Assembly (NCBI GenBank): GCA_944376955.1
Contig: CALWEB010000011.1
Location: 1-5,734 of the forward strand
Direction: 5' to 3'
DNA length: 5,734 bases
DNA from: an uncultured Agathobaculum sp.
GTDB taxonomy: Bacteria; Bacillota; Clostridia; Oscillospirales; Butyricicoccaceae
Shown here: positions 1-5,718 of the stretch, in pieces
How the letters are laid out: every line of letters begins with the position of its first letter
Numbering within the stretch: the stretch's first letter is position 1
Made by a program: the position numbers and the translations under genes
Notes under the pieces: model-generated
Databases searched by the model: none
Told to the model about the DNA's origin: nothing
Seen by the model: the letters and a program-made list of their open reading frames with translations, nothing else

Positions 1-872
1 ACTGCGGCTTTGGCGTGTTCAAGGGCGCGGTGGAAGCAGGCGGCACGGTGCGTCTGATTAACATCAACGGCTATGCTGATAAGTTCCCGCGCAAGGAGAT
101 CGACAAGCTGGCCGATTTCGTCAAGACTTACCGCGCGAAGGGTCTTGCGTGGATGAAGGTTGCCGCCGATGGCTCCATGACTTCGTCTTTTGCCAAGTTC
201 CTGACCGAGGACGAGATCGCCGCGATCAAAGAGCGCGCAGACATGCACGAGAACGATGTGCTGTTTGTCGTGGCGGACGCTTCGGAGGAAACCGCGCTGG
301 TTTCGCTCGGCGCGCTGCGCTGCGAGCTGGCCAAGCGTCTTGGCCTTGCCAAGAAGGACGATTTCAAGCTTCTGTGGGTCACCGAGTTCCCGCAGTTCGA
401 GTACAGCGAGGAAGAGGACCGTCTGGTTGCCAAGCACCATCCGTTTACCGCGCCGATGGACGAGGATATCCCGCTGCTGGATACCGATCCGGCCAAGGTA
501 CGCGCCAAGGCATATGATATCATCCTCAATGGCTGTGAGCTGGGCGGCGGTTCGATCCGTATTCACGATCCGGAACTCCAGACCAAGATGTTTGAGGCGC
601 TGGGCTTTACCGAGGAGCGCGCCAAGGAGCAGTTTGGACATCTGATCACCGCATTCTCGTATGGTGCGCCCCCGCACGGCGGTTTGGCGTATGGTCTGGA
701 TCGTCTGTGCATGTTGCTGGCGGGACTGGATTCCATCCGCGATGTGATTGCCTTCCCCAAGGTGCAGAACGCGTCCGACCTGATGATGAGCTGCCCGGAC
801 ACAGTAGATGCCAAGCAGCTGGATGACCTCTCGATTGCGGTGACCCGCGTGGAGAAGGACACGGAAGCGTAA
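1..872 (+). CDS. aspS: Aspartyl-tRNA synthetase, C-terminal half (5' end outside window)
   Basis: Class II aminoacyl-tRNA synthetase that charges tRNA-Asp with aspartate in the cytosol, using ATP. The reading frame is open from base 3 and gives about 289 residues; bacterial AspRS is usually near 590, so roughly half is visible. The fragment opens inside or near the bacterial-type GAD insertion domain (first residues CGFGVFKGAVEAGG). It then returns to the catalytic core: LLWVTEFPQFEY, the HHPF signature (fragment residues 145-148), the GGGSIRIHD segment, and class II motif 3 (GAPPHGGLAYGLDRL, from fragment residue 221), whose arginine is expected to bind ATP. The IRDVIAFPK tail is typical of bacterial AspRS. 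The presence of GAD marks the bacterial rather than the archaeal/eukaryotic form. Whether it is a discriminating or AspRS/Asn-dual enzyme cannot be judged without the N-terminal anticodon-binding domain. The ATG-like start at base 15 is an internal GTG valine codon, not a start. Confidence 0.97.
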   Translation, partial: CGFGVFKGAVEAGGTVRLININGYADKFPRKEIDKLADFVKTYRAKGLAWMKVAADGSMTSSFAKFLTEDEIAAIKERADMHENDVLFVVADASEETALVSLGALRCELAKRLGLAKKDDFKLLWVTEFPQFEYSEEEDRLVAKHHPFTAPMDEDIPLLDTDPAKVRAKAYDIILNGCELGGGSIRIHDPELQTKMFEALGFTEERAKEQFGHLITAFSYGAPPHGGLAYGLDRLCMLLAGLDSIRDVIAFPKVQNASDLMMSCPDTVDAKQLDDLSIAVTRVEKDTEA

Positions 873-882
873 ACCAAGCAGA

Positions 883-920
883 AAAGCCGCTGCGGCACAT
901 CCGTAGCGGCTTTCCCGTTT
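883..920 (+). terminator. Intrinsic terminator after aspS, imperfect U tract
   Basis: A 13-bp stem pairs 883-895 with 901-913 and contains one G-U wobble. The loop is 5 bases (CACAT). The 3' side reads TTTCCCGTTTT, so the U tract is broken by CCCG and termination may be incomplete. It lies 10 bases after the aspS stop codon and 22 bases before the next gene. Confidence 0.85.
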
Positions 921-925
921 TACAG

Positions 926-932
926 AAGGAGA
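926..932 (+). promoter_or_regulatory. Ribosome binding site supporting the GTG start at 943
   Basis: AAGGAGA sits 10 bases upstream of GTG 943. No in-frame ATG lies nearby, so this site is the main reason for choosing the GTG start. It begins just after the aspS terminator. Confidence 0.75.
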
Positions 933-942
933 AAGGGCAAAC

Positions 943-2886
943 GTGCGCCTCAAATGTAAGAAACACGAAAAAAACAGGAAAATTGTAAGTTATGTCATCA
1001 ATGCTGTGCTGGCGCTGCTGCTCCTGTATGCGGCGCTGTATCTGCTGCGCAAAGGCACCATCCATTACCGGCCGGAAAGCCAGAAGCCCTTATGGGTTCT
1101 GGCGGCGCTGCCGTTTTTGCTGCGCCCGCGGCGGCGGGCAAGCGGGCTGGAATTGCTGATACACGACGTATTGGTGCTGCTGTCGGCCAGTTCCTTTGCG
1201 CTGATGCTCACCGAGTACGTCGTTAAGGGCGGTATCGTTGTCGGCAATACGGCGATCTGGCAGGGTTATGTATACCATGCGGCGATTTTGGGATTGGTGT
1301 ATGCGTTTGTCGGCAGTATCCGGTTGAGCGCCTGCATTGGCATGGGACTGACCATGCTGTATGCGCTGATTGATCACTATGTGACCGTGTTCCGCGGCAC
1401 GCCGGTGCTGCTCAGTGACCTGTTTGCCATCGGCACTGCCAAAAATGTGGCGGCCAATTATTCGGTGCCGGTGGAGTATTCCGTTTTGCAAACGCTGGCG
1501 ATTGCGGTGCTGTTCTGCGTTGCCGTTTGGCGGATGCGCCGTCAGTCCACCCCGCGCCGTTGGCAGTTTCTGGGCTGTTCTCTGCTGCTGTGCGGCTGGC
1601 TGTATGGGTTGGGGTTGGCAGGCAACAGCTTTGGCTTTTGGCAGGGCAATCTGGAGTATAGCGAGTGGTATTATTTCTGCCGCACGGCGGACAACGCCAT
1701 TGTGGAGCAGCCGGTGGGATATTCCATGGATGCGCTGTCGGAAATTACGCAGAAATATACCGGCGAACCGGGAACCAAGCGTCCCAATATTATCATGATC
1801 ATGAACGAATCGTTTGCAGACCTGCATGTGGTGGGCGAATTTGAAACCAATGAGGACTACATGCCATATGTGCGCTCGCTGGCGGGGCAGGAGAACACGA
1901 TTACCGGTAACCTGTTGGTTTCCACCTTTGGCGGCGGTACGGCAACCACCGAATTTGAGGTGCTGACAGGGGATAGCATGGCATTCCTGCCGTTTGGCTC
2001 TTCGCCCTATCAGATGTATGTCAAGAGCACGACGCCAGGAATGGTGTCCGGTTTGGCAAACCAAGGCTATCAGACCGCATCACTGCATCCATATCGCGCG
2101 ACTTCATGGAACCGTCAGCAGGTGTATGAGCGGCTCGGGATCGAAACACAGCTGTACGAGGATGATTTTGATGACGATGCGGAGCGCGTGCGCAGTTTTA
2201 TCAGCGATAGCGAGGACTATCGAAAAGTAATTGAGGTGTTTGAAAACAAGCAGCCGGATGCGCCGCTATTCCTGTTCAATGTGACGATGCAGAACCACGG
2301 TGCCTATGTGCCGGATGACATGGATAATTTCGAACAGACTATCCACCTGACGGGCAAATATGAAGGCAAATATCCCGAGGTGGATGAGTATCTGTCTTTG
2401 GTAAAACGCAGCGACGAGGCGGTAAAAGAGCTGATCGATTACTTTTCGGCCGTGGATGAACCGACTGCGATCATCTTTTTTGGAGACCATGAGCCCAATG
2501 TGCCGAGCGGCTTCATCGATGACCTGTTGGGCAATACGGATGCGGAACGCAGCCGAGAGCAGAAGCAAAAGAAACTGTCCACGCCGTTTTTCATTTGGGC
2601 CAATTATGACATCGAGGAGCAGCAGGGCGTGCAGATCAGTGCCAATTACCTGACGGCATTTGCGCTTGACGCGTTGGGATGTGCTACATCCGGCTATGAC
2701 CAGCTGCGCCTCTCCGTCCGGGAGCAGGTGCCGTGCATCAACAACTATGGTTATTACATGCAGGATGGAAGCTGGTTTGATTCCACAACCGCAGAGGCGT
2801 GTGATGCACTCATCGAATATCGCATGATGCAGTATGCGCAGCTATTTGATATCAAAAAACGGGACGACAGTTGGTACGAACCGTAG
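943..2886 (+). CDS. LTA synthase family protein (membrane sulfatase-fold phosphoglycerol transferase)
   Basis: Predicted 647-residue membrane enzyme. Known family members move glycerol phosphate from phosphatidylglycerol onto a growing lipoteichoic acid or a related glycan on the outer membrane face. The N-terminal part holds about six or seven hydrophobic spans (about residues 16-36, 48-61, 70-92, 107-126, 128-150, 180-197, 208-227). A sulfatase-type extracellular domain follows from about residue 280. Visible active-site features are metal-ligand Glu289 in MNESF, presumed nucleophile Thr333 in GGGTATTEFEVLTG, and the SWNR motif (Trp389, Arg391). Also visible are His452 in TMQNHGAY and Asp515-His516 in FFGDHEP. 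By alignment from memory these match Staphylococcus aureus LtaS Thr300, Trp354/Arg356, His416 and Asp475/His476. The start is GTG 943, with AAGGAGA 10 bases upstream. LtaS proper has five membrane spans, so this is a divergent relative; true polyglycerolphosphate LTA synthesis versus modification of another polymer is unresolved. No promoter is visible in the 70 bases before it. Confidence 0.9.
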   Translation: MRLKCKKHEKNRKIVSYVINAVLALLLLYAALYLLRKGTIHYRPESQKPLWVLAALPFLLRPRRRASGLELLIHDVLVLLSASSFALMLTEYVVKGGIVVGNTAIWQGYVYHAAILGLVYAFVGSIRLSACIGMGLTMLYALIDHYVTVFRGTPVLLSDLFAIGTAKNVAANYSVPVEYSVLQTLAIAVLFCVAVWRMRRQSTPRRWQFLGCSLLLCGWLYGLGLAGNSFGFWQGNLEYSEWYYFCRTADNAIVEQPVGYSMDALSEITQKYTGEPGTKRPNIIMIMNESFADLHVVGEFETNEDYMPYVRSLAGQENTITGNLLVSTFGGGTATTEFEVLTGDSMAFLPFGSSPYQMYVKSTTPGMVSGLANQGYQTASLHPYRATSWNRQQVYERLGIETQLYEDDFDDDAERVRSFISDSEDYRKVIEVFENKQPDAPLFLFNVTMQNHGAYVPDDMDNFEQTIHLTGKYEGKYPEVDEYLSLVKRSDEAVKELIDYFSAVDEPTAIIFFGDHEPNVPSGFIDDLLGNTDAERSREQKQKKLSTPFFIWANYDIEEQQGVQISANYLTAFALDALGCATSGYDQLRLSVREQVPCINNYGYYMQDGSWFDSTTAEACDALIEYRMMQYAQLFDIKKRDDSWYEP

Positions 2887-2889
2887 AGG

Positions 2890-2927
2890 AAAACGGTGTT
2901 TCGCACAGGATGCGGAACACCGTTTTT
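2890..2927 (+). terminator. Strong intrinsic terminator after the LTA synthase-like gene
   Basis: A 16-bp stem pairs 2890-2905 with 2911-2926 and has one U-G wobble. The loop is CAGGA and the 3' side ends in TTTTT at 2923-2927. It begins 4 bases after the stop codon and separates the sulfatase gene from the symporter unit. Confidence 0.93.
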
Positions 2928-3023
2928 GTCCGTTGGACGAAAAAGACGAGGATATCTTTTGGGTATGTAAATGATGTGGAAATGAGTACTTTCTTGTTAA
3001 AATAAAAAAATTTTAGTGCGAAT

Positions 3024-3051
3024 TTGACAAAAAAGAAAAAAGGATTATGTG
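3024..3051 (+). promoter_or_regulatory. Possible weak upstream promoter
   Basis: A perfect TTGACA hexamer lies at 3024-3029 inside an A/T-rich stretch (about 2985-3045). The best -10 at usable spacing is TATGTG at 3046-3051 with a 16-base spacer, which matches the consensus at only three of six bases. The rest of 2928-3075 shows no gene and no other clear element. The A-rich DNA may also act as an upstream element for the stronger promoter at 3089. Confidence 0.35.
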
Positions 3052-3075
3052 CAATCGAACAAAGTGCTGGAAATA

Positions 3076-3095
3076 TTGGAAAAATGTTTTGCCAA
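3076..3095 (+). promoter_or_regulatory. Operator-like inverted repeat overlapping the symporter -35
   Basis: Two 9-base arms, 3076-3084 and 3087-3095, are reverse complements at eight of nine positions (TTGG-A-AAAA, TG, TTTT-G-CCAA). The right arm contains the -35 hexamer TTGCCA (3089-3094). The size and placement fit a dimeric repressor site that blocks RNA polymerase. The centre is TG rather than the CG usual for LacI/CcpA-type sites, so the regulator family is not assigned. No regulator gene lies in the window. Confidence 0.5.
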
Positions 3096-3117
3096 TGCTG
3101 GAACATGGTGCTACAAT
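3089..3117 (+). promoter_or_regulatory. Housekeeping-sigma promoter of the symporter gene, extended -10
   Basis: The -35 is TTGCCA (3089-3094, five of six matches). The spacer is 17 bases and the -10 is TACAAT (3112-3117, five of six). A TG at 3109-3110, one base before the -10, makes it an extended -10 promoter. The expected start of transcription is about 3124-3125, leaving an untranslated leader of about 180 bases. It also argues against any symporter start codon upstream of about 3124. Confidence 0.72.
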
Positions 3118-3156
3118 GGATGACGGAAAAGGAGGATGCGGTAGCCGCATACGTCA

Positions 3157-3190
3157 GGATCTTCGGTGCAAACTGGTGGTCTGTTTTTTT
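3157..3190 (+). terminator. Terminator-like hairpin with U7 inside the symporter leader (possible attenuator)
   Basis: Bases 3158-3166 pair with 3173-3181 around the loop TGCAAA at eight of nine positions. Three of the pairs are G-U wobbles, there is one U-U mismatch, and one more wobble is possible at 3157/3182. Seven T residues follow at 3184-3190. The U tract is convincing, but the stem is weak for a constitutive terminator. If functional, it would stop transcription about 115 bases before the symporter start, so it would be conditional. Confidence 0.3.
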
Positions 3191-3290
3191 ACGGTGTTTG
3201 CGTGCGCGCGCCCGCAAAACATCTGTTTCGCACAACTGGGGATGTGCGGGGCAAATCAATCCTCCCGATCAAGGAAAGAAAGAAAACAAG

Positions 3291-3298
3291 AAGGGGAG
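3291..3298 (+). promoter_or_regulatory. Ribosome binding site fixing the symporter start at 3305
   Basis: AAGGGGAG lies 6 bases before ATG 3305. The same frame stays open for 86 codons further upstream (from 3047). That extension has no comparable binding site at its possible starts, and it crosses the predicted promoter. Confidence 0.8.
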
Positions 3299-3304
3299 AA
3301 AAAC

Positions 3305-5026
3305 ATGCAGTTTTTTAATTCCTTGGCGTTCACCGCGATCACCTTCGTGGCGTTCACGGCGCTCGTCGCAATCATCTCCTGGTGGAAAACCCGTGGAGAT
3401 GATCTGGATACGCAGGACGGCTATTATCTGGCCGGCCGCGGTCTGACCGGCCCGGTTATTGCCGGTTCGTTGCTAATGACCAACCTGTCTGCTGAACAGC
3501 TGGTCGGCAACAACGGTCAGGCAGTTCGTGTTGGTATGAGTACGATGGGCTGGGAAGTTACCTCGGCCATTGCGCTGGTTATTCTGGCATTCGTGCTGAT
3601 GCCGAAGTACTTACAGACCGGTCTGACGACCGTGCCGCAGTTCTTTGAAGAGCGCTATGATGCGGGCAGCCGTCGTCTGGTTTCGATCATCGTTCTGCTC
3701 AGCTATGTTGTTATTATGCTGCCGAACATCCTGTATGCCGGCGCTGAGGTATTTGTCAACATCTTCGGTCTGGACAAGGTGCTGGGTATTTCTTATTTTG
3801 CCGCGATTGCCATTGTGTGTGTGGCGACTGCAATTGTCGGTTCGATTTACGCGATTTTCGGCGGCCTGAAGGCGATTGCGCTGTCCGACTCGATCAACGG
3901 CCTGGGACTGATCGTCGGCGGCCTGCTGGTGCCGATCTTTGGCTTGATGTTCCTGTCCGGCCAGCTCGGCGGCGACGGCAGCTTCCTGGATGGCTTCGAT
4001 AAGTTCCTGCACACCGATCCGGTTTATCTGAACTCCATCAATGAAGTGAATTCTCCCGAACCGTGGCTCCCGTGGCCGCTGCTGCTGACCGGCCTGCTGG
4101 TCAACAACATGTACTACTGGGCGACCAACCAGTCCATCATTCAGCGTACCTTCGGTGCAAAGAACCTGAAGGAAGCGCAGAAGGGCGCTGTGTTTGCGGG
4201 CTTCCTCAAGATCATGACGCCGCTGATCATTGTTGTGCCGGGCGTTATCTGCGCACTGGCTTATCCGGGTCAGGATTGGGGCAATGGTAACTCGGCTTAC
4301 CCGATGCTGGTATCCGAGGTTATGCCGAAGCCGGTACTGGGCTTCTTCGCAGCCGTTATGTTCGGCGCGATCCTGTCTTCCTTCAACTCAGTTCTGAACT
4401 CTGCTTCGACCATTTACGCGCTGGACATTCACCGTCCGATCTTCAACCCGACTGCTTCTGACGCGCACATGGTTAAGGTTGGCCAGAACTTTGGCACGAT
4501 CGTTGCGATTGTTTCCACCATCATGAGCCCGTTCATGCTGTACATGACCGGTATCACCACGTTTGTTAACTCGGCGTTCGCCGCGTTCAATACGCCGATC
4601 TTTGTCTGCCTGCTGTGCGGCTTCTTCTGGAAGAAGGTTCCGTCCATCGCAGCCAAGATCATCATTCCGGTGCACGTTGTGCTGTACTTCCTGCTGCAGT
4701 TCGTCTTGCGTGACATCATCCCGGCGCTGAACGATATCCACTATCTGTACTTCACCGCGATTCTGTTCGTATTTGATATGCTGCTGATGTGGGTGATCGT
4801 CAAGAAGAACCCGCGTCCGGAAGATTTTGTCCTGCATGATGCCAAGGCGGTCGATATGACGCCGTGGAAGAATGGCAAGATCTGGGCGACAGTTACGCTG
4901 CTGATCATGGTCTTGGCGTATGTGATCTTCTCGCCCCTTGGCTTTGGCAAGAGCGATACGTCCACCTTTGAACGCTATCAGGCCAATCAGGCATCTGCCT
5001 CGGTGACCGAGACCGTGCAGCAATAA
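3305..5026 (+). CDS. Na+/solute symporter, SSS family, YidK/SGLT-like
   Basis: A 573-residue inner-membrane transporter of the sodium:solute symporter family, expected to couple solute uptake to Na+ entry. It resembles Escherichia coli YidK (about 571 residues) along its length, including DGYYLAGRGL, TNLSAEQLVG, MGWEVTSA, DSINGLGLIVGG, QRTFGAKNLKEAQKG, LNSAST and the late AVDMTPWKNGKI segment. About 13 hydrophobic spans fit the family. Sugar-site residues of the Vibrio SGLT protein appear conserved with a constant offset of four: Gln65, Glu84 and Ser87 for Gln69, Glu88 and Ser91. Asn275 in TNQSIIQR probably matches the sugar-binding Asn260. Ser358-Ser359 (AILSSFNS) fits the Na2 sodium-site serine pair. 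The region around the last sugar-contacting glutamine differs, so a sugar or sugar-like substrate is likely but unproven. ATG 3305 is chosen for its ribosome binding site, family length and the promoter position. The C-terminus (FERYQANQ... QQ) is polar. It is a single-gene unit with its own promoter and terminator. Confidence 0.92.
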   Translation: MQFFNSLAFTAITFVAFTALVAIISWWKTRGDDLDTQDGYYLAGRGLTGPVIAGSLLMTNLSAEQLVGNNGQAVRVGMSTMGWEVTSAIALVILAFVLMPKYLQTGLTTVPQFFEERYDAGSRRLVSIIVLLSYVVIMLPNILYAGAEVFVNIFGLDKVLGISYFAAIAIVCVATAIVGSIYAIFGGLKAIALSDSINGLGLIVGGLLVPIFGLMFLSGQLGGDGSFLDGFDKFLHTDPVYLNSINEVNSPEPWLPWPLLLTGLLVNNMYYWATNQSIIQRTFGAKNLKEAQKGAVFAGFLKIMTPLIIVVPGVICALAYPGQDWGNGNSAYPMLVSEVMPKPVLGFFAAVMFGAILSSFNSVLNSASTIYALDIHRPIFNPTASDAHMVKVGQNFGTIVAIVSTIMSPFMLYMTGITTFVNSAFAAFNTPIFVCLLCGFFWKKVPSIAAKIIIPVHVVLYFLLQFVLRDIIPALNDIHYLYFTAILFVFDMLLMWVIVKKNPRPEDFVLHDAKAVDMTPWKNGKIWATVTLLIMVLAYVIFSPLGFGKSDTSTFERYQANQASASVTETVQQ

Positions 5027-5042
5027 ATCATAAGCAACATGG

Positions 5043-5075
5043 AAAGGGGCTGCCTGTGGGGCAGCCCCTTTTGTT
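5043..5075 (+). terminator. Intrinsic terminator after the symporter gene
   Basis: A perfect 12-bp stem (5043-5054 with 5060-5071) is rich in G-C pairs. The loop is TGTGG and the 3' side continues as TTTTGTT. It starts 16 bases after the stop codon. Confidence 0.92.
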
Positions 5076-5085
5076 CCATAGGACG

Positions 5086-5099
5086 GGAAAGCGCTTTGC
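5086..5099 (+). promoter_or_regulatory. Possible catabolite response element (cre) before the VOC gene
   Basis: The core is a perfect 10-base palindrome, AAAGCGCTTT (5088-5097), with the central CG typical of CcpA sites. Against the consensus TGWAANCGNTNWCA it matches 8 of 11 defined positions; the first base and the last two differ. It overlaps the predicted -35, so binding would be expected to repress. No ccpA gene is in view. Confidence 0.4.
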
Positions 5100-5123
5100 A
5101 GCACGGAACGGATATGGTAAAAT
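5095..5123 (+). promoter_or_regulatory. Promoter of the VOC-family gene, extended -10
   Basis: The -10 TAAAAT (5118-5123) matches five of six bases and is preceded by TG at 5115-5116, one base away. A moderate -35, TTTGCA (5095-5100), lies 17 bases upstream. Transcription would start near 5130, just before the ribosome binding site, giving a very short leader. Confidence 0.6.
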
Positions 5124-5135
5124 AGGATTTACGAG

Positions 5136-5142
5136 AAGGAGG
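5136..5142 (+). promoter_or_regulatory. Ribosome binding site fixing the VOC gene start at 5153
   Basis: AAGGAGG is a full-strength site 10 bases before ATG 5153. The in-frame TTG at 5144 is only one base from this site and cannot be served by it, so the longer reading is rejected. Confidence 0.85.
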
Positions 5143-5152
5143 TTTGCTTAAT

Positions 5153-5557
5153 ATGAAAGACTTATACAAAGGCTTGGGTCATGTTGCCATTTACACGGCA
5201 GACATGGAAGAAAGCATTGCATTTTATGAAAAGATCGGCGGCAGCGTATACAAGCGCGACGGTGTGCAGACACCGGAAGGGGAAAAGAAACTCACGCTGG
5301 TGGAATTTGGCGGTTTCCTGCTGGAACTGATTGAACCGCCGGCGGGCGAACTGGTTCCCGCAGGGGAGGGCAGCATCCCGCACTTTGCAGTCTATGTGGA
5401 CGATCTGGACAAGGCTGCGGCTGCAATTAAGGCAGTGGGTGTGATTTCGTTTATGACGCCGGAGAAAAAGGTGATGCCGGAAACCTTCGGCGGCTTGCAG
5501 AACTGGTTTTTTACCGGCCCGTCGGGCGAACAGATCGAATTGCTGCAAATGTTTTAA
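5153..5557 (+). CDS. VOC (glyoxalase/bleomycin-resistance/dioxygenase) family protein
   Basis: A 134-residue cytosolic protein of the vicinal oxygen chelate fold, with two beta-alpha-beta-beta-beta halves (about residues 7-62 and 74-134). Each half supplies two expected metal ligands: His10 in GLGHVAIYTADMEESIAFYEKIGG and Glu58 in FLLELIEPP, then His77 in IPHFAVYVDDLDKA and Glu129 in GEQIELLQ. All four are present, so a metal-dependent enzyme is plausible. Length and pattern fit glyoxalase I-like or methylmalonyl-CoA-epimerase-like members, but motifs do not decide between them and the substrate is unknown. It has its own extended -10 promoter, a cre-like site and a terminator, so it is probably transcribed alone. 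Its position after a sugar-type symporter might hint at methylglyoxal detoxification under carbon control, but that is speculation. Confidence 0.88.
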   Translation: MKDLYKGLGHVAIYTADMEESIAFYEKIGGSVYKRDGVQTPEGEKKLTLVEFGGFLLELIEPPAGELVPAGEGSIPHFAVYVDDLDKAAAAIKAVGVISFMTPEKKVMPETFGGLQNWFFTGPSGEQIELLQMF

Positions 5558-5608
5558 GGCGGCTGCCGTGACGCAAGCGGCGCCGTGTTTCGCTTCCTGC
5601 CATATAAG

Positions 5609-5649
5609 AAGGGCGCGTTGCAGAAATGAAATCTGCAGCGCGCCCTTTT
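5609..5649 (+). terminator. Intrinsic terminator after the VOC gene
   Basis: A 16-bp stem pairs 5609-5624 with 5632-5647, with one U-G wobble. The loop is 7 bases (AATGAAA) and the 3' side ends TTTT at 5646-5649. It starts about 50 bases after the VOC stop codon; those 50 bases show nothing recognisable. Confidence 0.92.
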
Positions 5650-5718
5650 ATGCGCCGTCCAAAGGAGTATGTAGCCGATAGGTTGTGGAAAAACAAGCGT
5701 TTGGGGAAGGAAAAAGGC

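Larger units (their letters stand above)
3124..3304 (+). promoter_or_regulatory. Structured 5' leader of the symporter mRNA, candidate cis-regulatory RNA
   Basis: The predicted leader can form a row of hairpins. Hairpin A has 6 bp (ATGCGG 3136-3141 with CCGCAT 3145-3150). Hairpin B (3157-3182) is followed by U7. Hairpin C (3191-3202 with 3213-3226) has about 12 pairs with two bulged bases. Hairpin D has 6 bp (CGCACA 3229-3234 with TGTGCG 3243-3248). Alternatively CCCGCA (3211-3216) can pair with TGCGGG (3245-3250), which would break both C and D. Such exclusive pairings are typical of riboswitches and attenuators. I recognise no known riboswitch consensus, T-box sequence or leader peptide. 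All pairings were read by eye without energy calculation, so this is a candidate only. Confidence 0.4.

Noticed and set aside
1090..2064. Long minus-strand open frame of 324 residues opposite the LTA synthase-like gene
   Set aside because: Its translation is rich in His, Gln and Arg with no recognisable domain. It lies antisense to a gene with clear catalytic motifs, so it is a shadow frame.
3131..3144. GGAGG directly followed by ATG-CGG-TAG, a possible two-codon leader peptide in the symporter leader
   Set aside because: There are no bases between the binding site and the ATG, so initiation there is not credible, and ATGCGG is better explained as a hairpin arm.
3121..3156. Outer stem TGACG (3121-3125) with CGTCA (3152-3156) enclosing hairpin A
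   Set aside because: The predicted transcription start (about 3124) would leave out most of the 5' arm, so the outer stem probably is not in the RNA.
3124..3304. T-box, glycine riboswitch or other familiar riboswitch
   Set aside because: The T-box core and the conserved glycine, ZTP, c-di-GMP and c-di-AMP riboswitch core sequences, as I remember them, were not found. No class is assigned.
4388..5104. Minus-strand open frame of 238 residues opposite the end of the symporter gene
   Set aside because: It runs through the symporter terminator, has low-complexity polar composition and no family motif, and is antisense to a well-supported gene.
5144..5152. TTG start for the VOC protein, adding three residues
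   Set aside because: It is one base from the AAGGAGG site, whereas ATG 5153 has proper spacing.
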